Of a DNA stretch of 64,000 nt, positions 1 through 9,021 are shown in pieces. Positions within the stretch are counted from its first letter, which is position 1, and the number at the start of each line of letters is the position of its first letter. Source of the DNA: an uncultured Schlesneria sp. (GTDB lineage: Bacteria; Planctomycetota; Planctomycetia; Planctomycetales; Planctomycetaceae). The notes below the pieces were generated by a model. The model worked only from the letters and a program-made list of their open reading frames with translations. It made no database searches and was not told the DNA's origin. Position numbers and translations under genes: made by a program. The DNA lies in the NCBI GenBank assembly GCA_903899985.1, contig CAIULL010000284.1:27723-91722 (forward strand), in the 5' to 3' direction.

Positions 1-2343
1 CTGTTCGTCGGTCACTGTAATCCGAAAAGGTTGCTTTGGATGTTTCTCACTGATCGTAAATTTTGCTGACAGGTTTTCGGCCTGGGTGATCTCTTTCGGA
101 CCTTGCAGGTCAGTCACTCGAAATTCTCCCGTGGAATTCGGGTGGACATGGAAAAATGCCTTGCCCTGCTCGTCCGTGTTGTGGGCGACGCACCAGGCGT
201 TATCGGAGTCGTACTTGCGTCTAACGGCGAATCCTTCGACGGGTTTGCCTGCTGAATTCGTCACCCGGACTTCCACTGGTAAAGATGGCGCAAATTGAAG
301 GTCGCCCAGGTCCGTAACGGTTCCTGCTTCTAATCGAAAGGGCTTGTCAATCAGGGCCGGTGACCATTCGTCGTTATAGGGGGATTCGAACCTCAGTCGC
401 ATTTGGATTCCTGCTGGCACGTGGATCGGCTGTCGCTCGTTGATGGTCAGCCAGTGAACGTACTCAAAGTCGCGGTCAGACCCTGATTTGATTGCCTGAA
501 ACAGACTGAACCAGTCTGGCTGGTCATCCTTCGTAGGAAGCCACCAGGGCATGATGGGAAGTCGGTTGATCTCAACAATCGGGCAGACGATCACCTTCGC
601 GGCAGGGAACAAAGGAAAATGTGAAACATCGATTCGTTGGTTTTCGTCTGGCTTGAGCGACCCGACGCGGACCTTAAACGGGATGGAATTCTGATCGAAT
701 GCCATGAGACCGTAGAATTCCCGCGCCGGCTGCTGCACGATTTCAAATCGTCCGTCACGATCGGTTCGAACCAGACCTTGAACTCCATAGAATTTACTGA
801 GAAGAGTAACCACCGGGTGATCGAGTGGAGGATTGGACGGAACTTTATCCAGCAATTTCCAATCGTTTTCGGACAGGAGTGCCAGATTGTTGCGAGCGGT
901 CGAATTCCAGCCGATGACAATCGCGTCTGGTACTGCTGATCCGGTCACCCCATTGACGACTTGACCATGATAGGTGATCGCTTTTGGCAGTCGAAAAACC
1001 AGATCTTCCGGGCTGTCTGGATCGATTTTCAAAGGTTCGAAGCGTATCACGCCTCCGTTGTCGAAAAACGTGGCATTGTATGTCCCTTCAAGAACCCGAC
1101 GACCGCGAAAAAGTGACCTTGGGTCAAGCCTGATCGACTGTCGGTCAGCGCCAATTCGCTGGACATGCAGGTTCATCCAGTGCTCGGGCTTCTCCAGCCA
1201 GTTGTCTTTGGCTGCCTCAAACCGAAATCGATGAAGTCGATTCGGCTTGGGGAGTTCGATCCGGACCGGTTCCGAGTTGGATAACATTCCCGTGACAGGA
1301 AAATACGAATCGTCATCGGGTTTCGTAATCGTCGTTTCATATCGCGAGTTCGGCGGGATGATATCGCCTCGCGAACGATCGGGGTTGTCGTTTGGCAGAT
1401 AGAAGCTGAAGAGGCCTTTCTCGTCGGTCAGCACTTCACCGCATGGAAACGCTCCATTGATCAGTCCTTCACCCGCAGTTCGCACGTGGCGACATGTGAC
1501 AACAGCGCCGGCAATCGGCTGGCCGTCAGGGGCAACAACAGTGCCTGTCAGTGCACGTTTCCTGAACTCCGAGTTTCGAGGAACAAAGGGAAGACGGAGC
1601 TGGGTGTGTGGTCCCCAGAATAAGACTTCACAGCGTCCTGTACCGTAGTCCGAATGTTGAATTTGCATGACACAAGCAAATTGACCGGGTTCAATTAATG
1701 GAACGGCAATTCGACCATATTCGTCGGTCCAATCGCCGACCACTCGCGCTTCGGAATCCTCGCCAGAAGCGGCTGCTGAGATGTCATCCTGGATTGTGGT
1801 TCGTTTGGGATTGTTTGCGGATCTAGATGAAAAGGTCAGGGTGACTTTTGCATAGGGGATCTGGTCGCCGAGTGCATCGACAACGACATGGGTATGTTTC
1901 GGAAAATTACTGAGTATCGTTTGGGCGCGACGTGAGATTTCCTGGTTCACGTGATTAACAGCACGCTCAATCGGTGCACGAGCGTAGTAGCTGATCGACT
2001 GCAGTTCGCGAGTCGCTTTCTCTCGCGTCTCCAGGCTTTCCGCGCCGAGTTGAGGAATCAGGGCATCAATCGTGGATGATTGCTTTTCCCGTTCCTCCAG
2101 TGTCGGGGCGAAGGACTTTGGGAACGCAGGGCCTTCCGATACGGGGCGGCCAATTGACGAGAGAAACTGCTTTCCGTTTTTCGGTGTCAGAGAACGCGGT
2201 CCCTCTTCCGCCGCAGGGTCGATTTCCGGCTCATCTCGTTTCTGATCTGCTCCATTGACTGTATGAGGCTTCAGGCAGGTGGCTGTCGACGTCAGCCCGA
2301 AAAGCAGAACAGGAATCAACCAGTGGTTTCCGAATAAAGACAT
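1..2343 (-). CDS. Large secreted carboxypeptidase-regulatory-like domain protein, partial (C-terminus beyond window)
   Basis: The minus frame stays open for 781 codons, from an ATG at 2343 to the window edge, so the C-terminus is missing. The N-terminus has a hydrophobic stretch (LIPVLLFGLTSTA) typical of a Sec signal. Residues about 90-125 (IDALIPQLGAESLETREKATRELQSI region) resemble the HEAT-like segment common in planctomycete secreted proteins. At least three carboxypeptidase-regulatory-like beta-sandwich signatures follow: GTVVAPDGQPIAGAVV near residue 262, GQVVNGVTGSAVPDAIV near 458 and VRVTNSAGKPVEGFAV near 690. The family gives adhesive or structural extracellular domains, and no enzyme motif is visible. 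Function is inferred only as extracellular or periplasmic. The short plus-strand ORFs here are shadows of this frame. Confidence 0.85.
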   Translation of the reverse strand, partial: MSLFGNHWLIPVLLFGLTSTATCLKPHTVNGADQKRDEPEIDPAAEEGPRSLTPKNGKQFLSSIGRPVSEGPAFPKSFAPTLEEREKQSSTIDALIPQLGAESLETREKATRELQSISYYARAPIERAVNHVNQEISRRAQTILSNFPKHTHVVVDALGDQIPYAKVTLTFSSRSANNPKRTTIQDDISAAASGEDSEARVVGDWTDEYGRIAVPLIEPGQFACVMQIQHSDYGTGRCEVLFWGPHTQLRLPFVPRNSEFRKRALTGTVVAPDGQPIAGAVVTCRHVRTAGEGLINGAFPCGEVLTDEKGLFSFYLPNDNPDRSRGDIIPPNSRYETTITKPDDDSYFPVTGMLSNSEPVRIELPKPNRLHRFRFEAAKDNWLEKPEHWMNLHVQRIGADRQSIRLDPRSLFRGRRVLEGTYNATFFDNGGVIRFEPLKIDPDSPEDLVFRLPKAITYHGQVVNGVTGSAVPDAIVIGWNSTARNNLALLSENDWKLLDKVPSNPPLDHPVVTLLSKFYGVQGLVRTDRDGRFEIVQQPAREFYGLMAFDQNSIPFKVRVGSLKPDENQRIDVSHFPLFPAAKVIVCPIVEINRLPIMPWWLPTKDDQPDWFSLFQAIKSGSDRDFEYVHWLTINERQPIHVPAGIQMRLRFESPYNDEWSPALIDKPFRLEAGTVTDLGDLQFAPSLPVEVRVTNSAGKPVEGFAVRRKYDSDNAWCVAHNTDEQGKAFFHVHPNSTGEFRVTDLQGPKEITQAENLSAKFTISEKHPKQPFRITVTDEQ

Positions 2344-2513
2344 GTGATGCTCCCCCCGAACTGCGATCCTCTGGCTGCCACGAATGCGGCATTCGCTTCG
2401 CCGTGAAAGTCTATCACGATGCTGTCATTCGCAAAAATAAATTGCCAGCAGCATGAACTGGTTTTCTCTTAAATCCCCCCTCCCCAAAAAAAGGGAATCG
2501 GCAGCGTGAAAAC

Positions 2514-2548
2514 AAAAAACGAGTGGTGATGCATCGCACCACCACTCG
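2514..2548 (-). terminator. Rho-independent terminator of the DUF937 gene
   Basis: On the minus strand a 9-bp stem (2540-2548 pairing with 2520-2528, CGAGTGGTG/CACCACTCG) is followed by six T residues and then more T-rich sequence. It lies 28 bp after the DUF937 stop codon. Confidence 0.8.
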
Positions 2549-2575
2549 CTGTTTACTGAGCCCGATGAAAGTCGC

Positions 2576-3691
2576 TTAGCCCTTGATCAAAGCGGCCAGC
2601 TTTTCAAGAAGTCCGTCAAGCAATGGCTTGATCAATTCGCCGACGCCGGGGATGCCGACAGCTTTTTCGGCTTTTTCCTGCAGGGTCTTCTGGCCCCCTT
2701 CGAGCAGGCTCAAGACACCGCCGCGACCTGCTGCGGGCAATTTATTGAACAGGCCACTCAAGCCTTCGAACTGTCCAACCAGTTTTTCGAGGTTTGGAAC
2801 CGCAGCCTTCGCCGTATCGACGTCGGTGATTCCATCAAGTGCTCCATCAATGGACTTGAAATAACCAGTGAAGTCTTCGGTCAACGCTTTGACCGGATCG
2901 ACAGCAGCCTCAGCGGCCATTTTCGCTTTTTCAATTGCCATGGCTGCGGATTCGCTTGCCTCTTCAACCTTACCCATCGTTTCACGAGCGACTTCTTTAA
3001 CGACTGGCTTGGCCTGACTCAGGAACCACAGCAAACCGCCAAGAAGGGCTGCCAATGCCAGAATCGGCAACAGCCAGTTGGTTGATTCTTTTGCGGCTTC
3101 GCTGCCGGCCTGACCCACTTTTGATGCTGTATCCGATGCGAAACTGGTCAGATCGCTCAGCCCTTGCACCCCAGCCAGACCCTTGGCCAGGTCGCCTGGA
3201 ATCGCCCGCGCGATATTCGACTTCTGTGAAAGAAGCAACTTCAGCAGGCCGGCTGCGTCAAGGCCGCCCGATTTCACTTGTTTGCTGAGCACGCTGAGTG
3301 CGAAAGGAGCAATCATGGGCAACAATTTTGAGACAAGTGCTGTGTTACCAGCGAGGAACTTGGCGATTGGACCGATGAGTGCCGTCAAGCCACCACTCCC
3401 CAACAGGTCTCCCAGAATGTTGGTCCCCTTCTTTGCCAACTCGTCAGCGCCCCCTTTGGCGATGACGCTTCCGAGATTATCCGAGAGCGAATCATCGACG
3501 GAGCGCAGGGTATTGAAGAGTTTTTCGGCTCCATTTGGTTTCGCGGCAGCCCCACCGATACCGCTCAGCAATGTTGGCACGATCGCTCCGAGTGCCTTCT
3601 GGACCAGGTCTGGGCTTTCGCCGGTTAACGATGCCAATTGCTTGAGGGTATCACCCCCCAAAAGTTTCAGAATCAGTTCAACGATGTTCAT
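2576..3691 (-). CDS. DUF937 domain protein with a membrane segment
   Basis: The protein has 371 residues from the ATG at 3691. A longer reading from 3745 adds 18 residues that do not look like the family N-terminus, whereas MNIVELILKLLGGD matches the usual DUF937 start. A GGAG sits a few bases upstream. Residues 1 to about 175 are alanine/glycine/leucine-rich helical DUF937 sequence (LSGIGG, LLGSGG and GLDAAGLLKLL segments). A hydrophobic span near 206-227 (WLLPILALAALLGGLLWFL) looks like one transmembrane helix. The remainder is amphipathic helix with a glycine-rich end. DUF937 has no firmly established role. In other planctomycetes and proteobacteria such proteins often carry a C-terminal OmpA domain, which is absent here. 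It is monocistronic with its own terminator. Confidence 0.8.
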   Translation of the reverse strand: MNIVELILKLLGGDTLKQLASLTGESPDLVQKALGAIVPTLLSGIGGAAAKPNGAEKLFNTLRSVDDSLSDNLGSVIAKGGADELAKKGTNILGDLLGSGGLTALIGPIAKFLAGNTALVSKLLPMIAPFALSVLSKQVKSGGLDAAGLLKLLLSQKSNIARAIPGDLAKGLAGVQGLSDLTSFASDTASKVGQAGSEAAKESTNWLLPILALAALLGGLLWFLSQAKPVVKEVARETMGKVEEASESAAMAIEKAKMAAEAAVDPVKALTEDFTGYFKSIDGALDGITDVDTAKAAVPNLEKLVGQFEGLSGLFNKLPAAGRGGVLSLLEGGQKTLQEKAEKAVGIPGVGELIKPLLDGLLEKLAALIKG

Positions 3692-3990
3692 GATTAATAC
3701 TCCGTGGCTGAATTTGAGTCGGTGTCTCTCAGTTGAAGATCGCACGCATCATTAGCGTGACAGAAATCTTTCCAACAGCGTAGTCAGACTTTAAGCGATC
3801 TTCAACAGTGCGACCCGATGGCGACGAAAGATATGAATTATTCGTCAAACATTCATAAATGTTTCTTCAAGAATTCGTTATGACAAGATTGATGGCGACA
3901 TCAATCTTCCTTAGTTGAGTGTTTCAGTCTGGATGTTTATTCAGTTTACCCGGCGACAGATGAACCGCTCATGAGGTGAGGATCAGAGGG

Positions 3991-4668
3991 TTAGACGGGG
4001 ACCGGCGGGTTTGTCAGGGTCGATACGATTTCGACAACCAATCCGAGGATCATGGTGACGTTCAGAAAAGAAAGCAGCACATGGGCAAGAACCACACGGC
4101 GAACGTGTCGACTACGAATCGTAATGTCTGAGACCTGGTAACAGATGGCGAGTGTGAACGAGAAGTACATAAAATCCCAGAAATCGGGCATTGCGTCTTC
4201 AGGGAATTCCAGCGGCGGGCGATCTGCCGGCTCTCCCTCGACCGGTGTGGGGTCGTAATACATACGGGCGTAATGAATGCCAAACATCACGTGCAGCAAA
4301 CCCCATGACAGAAAGACAGCCAGGAGCGAAAGCCCGAGATGAACGTTAGCGAATAGCGGTGTCCATGTCTTGGAGCGATGCAGCATTAATCCGACCCCAG
4401 ACAGACTGAGTCCCGATAGAACTCCAGCCAAAAAAAGTACCATCCAGTTGCTGGATTCCACCTTTTCCGCCAGTTCCCGCGTTGTTTCGGCATCGGCATT
4501 CGCCAATCGCACGAGCAGAATGGCGAGATAAGTTGAGATGGCCAGGTCGTAGCCCAGTAGAATCCGAAGGTCGAATTCCAACGGAAACGAAAGCACAAAT
4601 GCGATGACGCCGATCAGTCCCGCACAGATCAGTCGGACTAACATGGATGTCCAGTGGAACGAGTTCAC
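3991..4668 (-). CDS. DUF1345 family integral membrane protein
   Basis: This 225-residue protein has about five hydrophobic helices: residues 10-28, 36-52, 73-92, 105-128 and 198-217. The family signature lies in the DAMPDFWDFMYFSFTLAICYQ region (about 156-176) followed by SDITIRSRHVRR, both characteristic of DUF1345 (PF07077). The length is normal for the family. The family has no established function. Downstream on the minus strand comes an AT-rich gap before DUF937, and nothing ties this gene to its neighbours. Confidence 0.85.
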   Translation of the reverse strand: MNSFHWTSMLVRLICAGLIGVIAFVLSFPLEFDLRILLGYDLAISTYLAILLVRLANADAETTRELAEKVESSNWMVLFLAGVLSGLSLSGVGLMLHRSKTWTPLFANVHLGLSLLAVFLSWGLLHVMFGIHYARMYYDPTPVEGEPADRPPLEFPEDAMPDFWDFMYFSFTLAICYQVSDITIRSRHVRRVVLAHVLLSFLNVTMILGLVVEIVSTLTNPPVPV

Positions 4669-5211
4669 GTCAGCATCTGCCTATGTTAAATGGAATTTAG
4701 GATTCAATTTACGTCATTGAGGTCATGAAGGGTGATCGCATCGCGAAATCCTCGAAGAGGTATTCGTTTGCCGATCGACAGGGACTTAAAAACTGCTGCA
4801 TTTCTCGTCGAAGTTACCAAGCGGATCAGCAAAAGGCGAAATGGCGATTGACGAAAATCAAATGGCGGAAATTCCGTGCGCGAGATTGTCCGGTCCATTT
4901 CCGATGTAAGTCTTTTTTCGCGAAGGATCGTGTGATGTTCATCCAAGGCAGTGCGGCATCTGGAATCATTTGTGCGTTAATTATGTGACTCCACATTCGC
5001 CTCGCGCAGTTTCGGTACGCAAGTGAGCCAATTTCGGAATATTTCTTACACGCCATTCGTTGCCAGATGATAGACAGATGCCTATTTTATGGGGGTGTGG
5101 TTTGCTCATGATTGCCTCGTGTTTGACGCGCGATCTGAGGACCTTTTCTACTGTCATCGATCGATCCGTAAAACGGGCGCTTCGCGTTATCGAACTTAGA
5201 GGAATCTCACT
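4669..5211. other. Intergenic region without a recognisable gene
   Basis: This 543-bp divergent region lies between the DUF1345 gene (minus) and the zinc metallopeptidase (plus). Three short ORFs overlap each other here in different frames, none has a family signature or convincing ribosome binding site, and they look like chance. The promoters of both flanking genes must lie here, but I cannot place them with confidence. Confidence 0.5.
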
Positions 5212-6087
5212 ATGCGTTGGGAAGGTGGTCGACAGAGCGAAAACATCGAGGACCGTCGTAATATGAAACCCGCTGTGATGGCGGCTGGCGGTCTGGGTGT
5301 GATGATTGTCATGGTCATTGCTGCGTTACTGGGTCTTGATCCTCGCAAAGTCCAGCAAGTGATGAATGGGCCGGGTGGTGCACAAGGGGGACGCGGCGCA
5401 CAGACCGTTCAACGGGAACTGACCGCAGAAGAAAAGAGAAGTCGTGATTTTGCCGCGACAATCCTGGCGTTCACGGAAGATGTCTGGCGCGAACAGTTCA
5501 GTCGTGCTGGCGAGAAATACGTTCCTCCGAAAATGGTGTTGTTTTCTAACGCCGTGGCAACCGGGTGCGGAAATGCCCCTTCGGCGGTCGGACCCTTTTA
5601 TTGCCCTGCCGACAGAACTGTTTATCTCGATCCTTCCTTTTTTGAAGAGCTTCGCGTGAAAATGGGGGGATCTGACGGCGAGTTTTCACAAGCCTACGTC
5701 GTCGCGCATGAAATTGGCCACCATGTGCAGAACCTGCTCGGTTACAGCGAAATTGTCGATCGGAAACGCCAGACAGAATCCAAGACAGAATTCAATAAAT
5801 GGTCGGTCAGACTGGAATTGCAGGCCGACTACCTCGCGGGCGTCTGGGCACATTACGGACAGGAAAAGTTTACATTTATCGAAGCGGGTGATGTCGCGAC
5901 TGCGATGAAATCTGCCAAGGCCATCGGTGATGACCGTATTCAGAAAAATGCGCGGGGTTTCACATCACCTGAAAGTTATACGCATGGAACGTCCGAGCAA
6001 CGAACAAAATGGTTCCGTGAAGGGTTGAGGACAGGTGATTTGAATCGGCTGAAAGATCTCTTCGAATTGCCCTATAACGAACTGTGA
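5212..6087 (+). CDS. ypfJ: Putative neutral zinc metallopeptidase (YpfJ family)
   Basis: The protein has 291 residues and the typical family opening MRWEGGRQSENIEDRR, which fixes the start at 5212. One N-terminal transmembrane helix follows (AAGGLGVMIVMVIAALLGL, about 24-42), so the catalytic part should be extracytoplasmic. The zinc-binding HExxH motif appears as VVAHEIGHHVQ (about residues 164-174). Downstream LELQADYLAGVWAH (about 202-215) supplies the conserved third-ligand region. CGNAPSAVGPFYCPAD is also a YpfJ hallmark. The family (PF04228) is a predicted peptidase with no well-defined substrate. The gene is followed after 76 bp by the PDZ protein on the same strand, so co-transcription is possible. 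Confidence 0.92.
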   Translation: MRWEGGRQSENIEDRRNMKPAVMAAGGLGVMIVMVIAALLGLDPRKVQQVMNGPGGAQGGRGAQTVQRELTAEEKRSRDFAATILAFTEDVWREQFSRAGEKYVPPKMVLFSNAVATGCGNAPSAVGPFYCPADRTVYLDPSFFEELRVKMGGSDGEFSQAYVVAHEIGHHVQNLLGYSEIVDRKRQTESKTEFNKWSVRLELQADYLAGVWAHYGQEKFTFIEAGDVATAMKSAKAIGDDRIQKNARGFTSPESYTHGTSEQRTKWFREGLRTGDLNRLKDLFELPYNEL

Positions 6088-6163
6088 CAAACTGCGATCT
6101 GTCACCATCTATTTTTCTTCGAAATCTCCCAACTCATTGTCTCCCTGAATTAGAGAGCGAATC

Positions 6164-7531
6164 ATGATCGGTTTGACGCGAAAAATTGCTTGCTTGTTGC
6201 TGATGGTGGCTGGTTTCACGGGGTTGAATACGAGCCCGTCTAACGCTCAGCAACCCGTTCGGTTGGCGAAAGCCGACGCTCCCGTTGTGGCTGACGGCAC
6301 TGTCCAGCAGGTTTTTCGAAGTGCGCGTCAGGGGCGGACCGATTACCTGATTCAAATCAGCGTGAAACGTTCAGAGGCTCAAAAGGCCCTCAGTCCAGCA
6401 GCGCGAGCACACTTTCCGGCGCCAGGTGAAACAATTTATGTCCACGTGGGAGATGGCCACAAACAAGTACCCGAAGAAGGCTCACAGGTTCGCGTGTTCG
6501 TGACCGATCGTGAACAAGGGGGATGGGATGGTGCGTTTCCAGACTGGTTTGACGCAACCGGCAACCGCCCCGTCGAACCACGTCGCGAAGATCCTGCCGC
6601 AGGTATCAATATCAATAACCTTCCTCCCGCCACAGCCAAATCGAATCTGGGGATGACGACCGAAGTGCTGAAGGTTCAAAACCGGATCGCGATTCGGGTG
6701 ACAAGTGTGGAACGGGGTGGTCCCGCAGCCAAGGCAGGGCTTGAGGTTGGTGACGTGATTGCAGGGATCGAGGGAGAAGCGATTACCGCTGCAGGACAAC
6801 TGGAAGCCCTGGCCGCCAAGGGCAAACCGTTTTCGTTGATTGTTGTTGATGTCAACACCGGAAAGGGGACTCAGATCGAACTTGATCCTGGTTCACAAGC
6901 CGTTGCCGTTGATCAATCCGAAGTCGCAAAGCCCACCCCCGAACAACCGGCAAAAATATCGCTCGGTATTTCTGCCGAGCCTGTCAGTCTGGGCACGCGA
7001 AGCGCACTGAAAGTGACTGGTGTCAAACCAGAAAGCCCGGCAGACAAGGCCGGGGTTGAGGTCGGTGACATCCTGGTTGCTGCGAATGGCGCTCCTTTAA
7101 CGGGACCTGAACAGCTTCTGGGTGCACTTCGAAAAAGCGGTCCCGTTCTGAAGTTGATGGTTCGTGATACCCGCACCGGTCGCGATACTGAAGTTTCTGT
7201 GAATCTCACTGGGACGGCACCAACAAAGCCATTGCCTGCCGGCGTGGATGCCCCGGTCAACGCGAATCCTGGCAGCCTGGGAGCTGTCACCGAACTGGCA
7301 TTCAACGACGATGACTTTGCGGTCAAAATCACAGAAGTGGAACCGAACAGCGCCGCGTCAAGGGCGGGGCTTCGGCCCGGCCTTCTGGTGGTTGCAGCAA
7401 ACGGAAAGCCCGTTCTTCATCCAAATGATCTTAACGACGCCGTCCGCAAAAGTAATGGTACTCTCAAGCTGACCGTCGTTGATCCGACCAGCGGTAAGAA
7501 GGGCAATCTCGACGTCAATCTGGGCCGTTAA
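6164..7531 (+). CDS. Secreted protein with three PDZ domains
   Basis: This 455-residue protein has a signal peptide (IACLLLMVAGFTGLNTSPSNA, cleavage likely near residue 29). An N-terminal beta-rich region (about 35-130) is followed by three PDZ-like modules near residues 170-245, 265-350 and 375-452. Each carries the carboxylate-loop-proximal signature xAxxAGLxxGDxI/L: GGPAAKAGLEVGDVI, ESPADKAGVEVGDIL and NSAASRAGLRPGLLV. No protease triad is present, so this is a peptide-binding scaffold rather than a HtrA-type enzyme. It follows the YpfJ peptidase on the same strand and converges with the response-regulator gene, leaving only 8 bp between the two stop codons. A role in envelope proteostasis is inferred only. 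Confidence 0.85.
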   Translation: MIGLTRKIACLLLMVAGFTGLNTSPSNAQQPVRLAKADAPVVADGTVQQVFRSARQGRTDYLIQISVKRSEAQKALSPAARAHFPAPGETIYVHVGDGHKQVPEEGSQVRVFVTDREQGGWDGAFPDWFDATGNRPVEPRREDPAAGININNLPPATAKSNLGMTTEVLKVQNRIAIRVTSVERGGPAAKAGLEVGDVIAGIEGEAITAAGQLEALAAKGKPFSLIVVDVNTGKGTQIELDPGSQAVAVDQSEVAKPTPEQPAKISLGISAEPVSLGTRSALKVTGVKPESPADKAGVEVGDILVAANGAPLTGPEQLLGALRKSGPVLKLMVRDTRTGRDTEVSVNLTGTAPTKPLPAGVDAPVNANPGSLGAVTELAFNDDDFAVKITEVEPNSAASRAGLRPGLLVVAANGKPVLHPNDLNDAVRKSNGTLKLTVVDPTSGKKGNLDVNLGR

Positions 7532-7539
7532 TTAAGACT

Positions 7540-8991
7540 TCACGTGATTGACTTGGGTTCGTCGATTTCCTGGTCAATAGCACGGATCTTTGCTCGCAGC
7601 GTCGGGCGGCTGAGACCAAGAATTTCAGCCGCCCGCGATTGCAGTCCTTTAGCGACCTTCATCGCCTGGCTGACTAATAACCGGTCAAAGTGCACCAGTG
7701 ATCGGCGGTAAACGTCGACGCTCCCCTCGGTCATAGTCCTCTCGACAAAGGCGCCTAACAAACGCCACGCCTCGTCGTTGACACTGACAATGTGAGGTAC
7801 GACGTCATTATCATTTAATGAATCTGCGTGCAATTCAATCGACAGGAACTCCGGCAGCAATGTCGGGCCGGTCGATGCAATCAACGATTCGCGGATGACG
7901 GTCTGCAATTCCCGAATATTGCCGGGCCAACGGTAGCTTTGCAGAAGTTCCAGAGATTCCTGCGAAATGGACTGAACTGACGTTCCAAGCTGTCGATTGA
8001 GACGAAACAGGAAGTAGTGTGCCAGCTCAGGGATATCAGCGATTCGATCTCTCAGCGGGGGCAGGTGCAATGTGACCCCGCGCAACCGGTAATAAAGATC
8101 GCGGCGAAACTTCCCCTGATCAATCATGACTTCCAGATTTTGATTTGTCGCCGCAATCACGCGAACGTCGACTGTTAGCGTTTCGTTACCGCCGACACGC
8201 TGGAATTGGCCGTCCTGCAATAAACGCAAGATCTTCGCCTGTGTCGCATGAGGCATGTCGCCCACTTCGTCGAGAAACAAAGTCCCTCGGTGGCACTGCT
8301 CGAATTTGCCGACACGTCGGCGCTCAGCCCCTGTAAAGGCTCCCTTTTCATGACCGAAAAGCTCACTCTCAAGCAGAGTTTCAGGAATGGCAGCACAGTT
8401 GATTGCTAAAAAAGGGGAAAGATTCCGCCGGCTGTGCTGATAGACGGCCCGCGCGACAAGTTCCTTTCCGGTACCGCTTTCTCCCAGAATCAGGACATTC
8501 ACATCTTGTGGCGCGATCCGGCCGATTTGCTTGCAGATTGACTGCATCGACGGACCATTACCAATCAACCGATCTGACGCTTCGTCAGCAAGGTTCGTGT
8601 CTTCTATCGCCGCGGCAGCATGCATCAGTCGGCCAATTTTCAACGCTTGATCAACGATCTGGTGCAGTTGATCAAAGTCGAGCGGCTTAACGAGATAGTC
8701 GAACGCGCCGACTTTCATCGCTTCGATGGCGGTGTCGGCAGTCCCATGCCCCGTAATGAAAATGATCAACGCCTTGGGATCAATTTCATGGATCTGATGA
8801 AACAGCTCCATCCCGGATTGTTTTCCCAGACGGATATCCAGCAGCACAACGTACGGTGATTCGTCGCGTAATACTCGCAGACCATCGACAGCGTTAGACG
8901 CGGCAAAAACACGCAGCGATTCACTTTCCAGAATACTTCGAATCGTCTTACAGATGCCGGCCTCGTCATCGATCACTAATAGTGATTCCAT
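7540..8991 (-). CDS. NtrC-family sigma-54-dependent response regulator
   Basis: I start the protein at the ATG at 8991 (483 residues), which has a GAGGTG ribosome binding site 4 bases upstream. The receiver domain (about 1-120) has the acidic pair in LLVIDDE, the phospho-acceptor Asp in VVLLDIRLG and the Lys in YLVKPLDF. The AAA+ domain (about 145-375) has Walker A GESGTGKE, the sigma-54-contacting GAFTGA loop, Walker B LFLDEVGD and the R-finger region. The C-terminus (about 430-470) is a Fis-type helix-turn-helix (AAEILGLSRPTLRAKI). The role is activation of sigma-54 promoters after phosphorylation. The partner kinase lies immediately upstream with 30 bp between genes, so they form one operon. 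Target genes are unknown. Confidence 0.96.
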   Translation of the reverse strand: MESLLVIDDEAGICKTIRSILESESLRVFAASNAVDGLRVLRDESPYVVLLDIRLGKQSGMELFHQIHEIDPKALIIFITGHGTADTAIEAMKVGAFDYLVKPLDFDQLHQIVDQALKIGRLMHAAAAIEDTNLADEASDRLIGNGPSMQSICKQIGRIAPQDVNVLILGESGTGKELVARAVYQHSRRNLSPFLAINCAAIPETLLESELFGHEKGAFTGAERRRVGKFEQCHRGTLFLDEVGDMPHATQAKILRLLQDGQFQRVGGNETLTVDVRVIAATNQNLEVMIDQGKFRRDLYYRLRGVTLHLPPLRDRIADIPELAHYFLFRLNRQLGTSVQSISQESLELLQSYRWPGNIRELQTVIRESLIASTGPTLLPEFLSIELHADSLNDNDVVPHIVSVNDEAWRLLGAFVERTMTEGSVDVYRRSLVHFDRLLVSQAMKVAKGLQSRAAEILGLSRPTLRAKIRAIDQEIDEPKSIT

Positions 8992-9021
8992 TTCGCACCT
9001 CAAATTTTGAATCGCCCATCG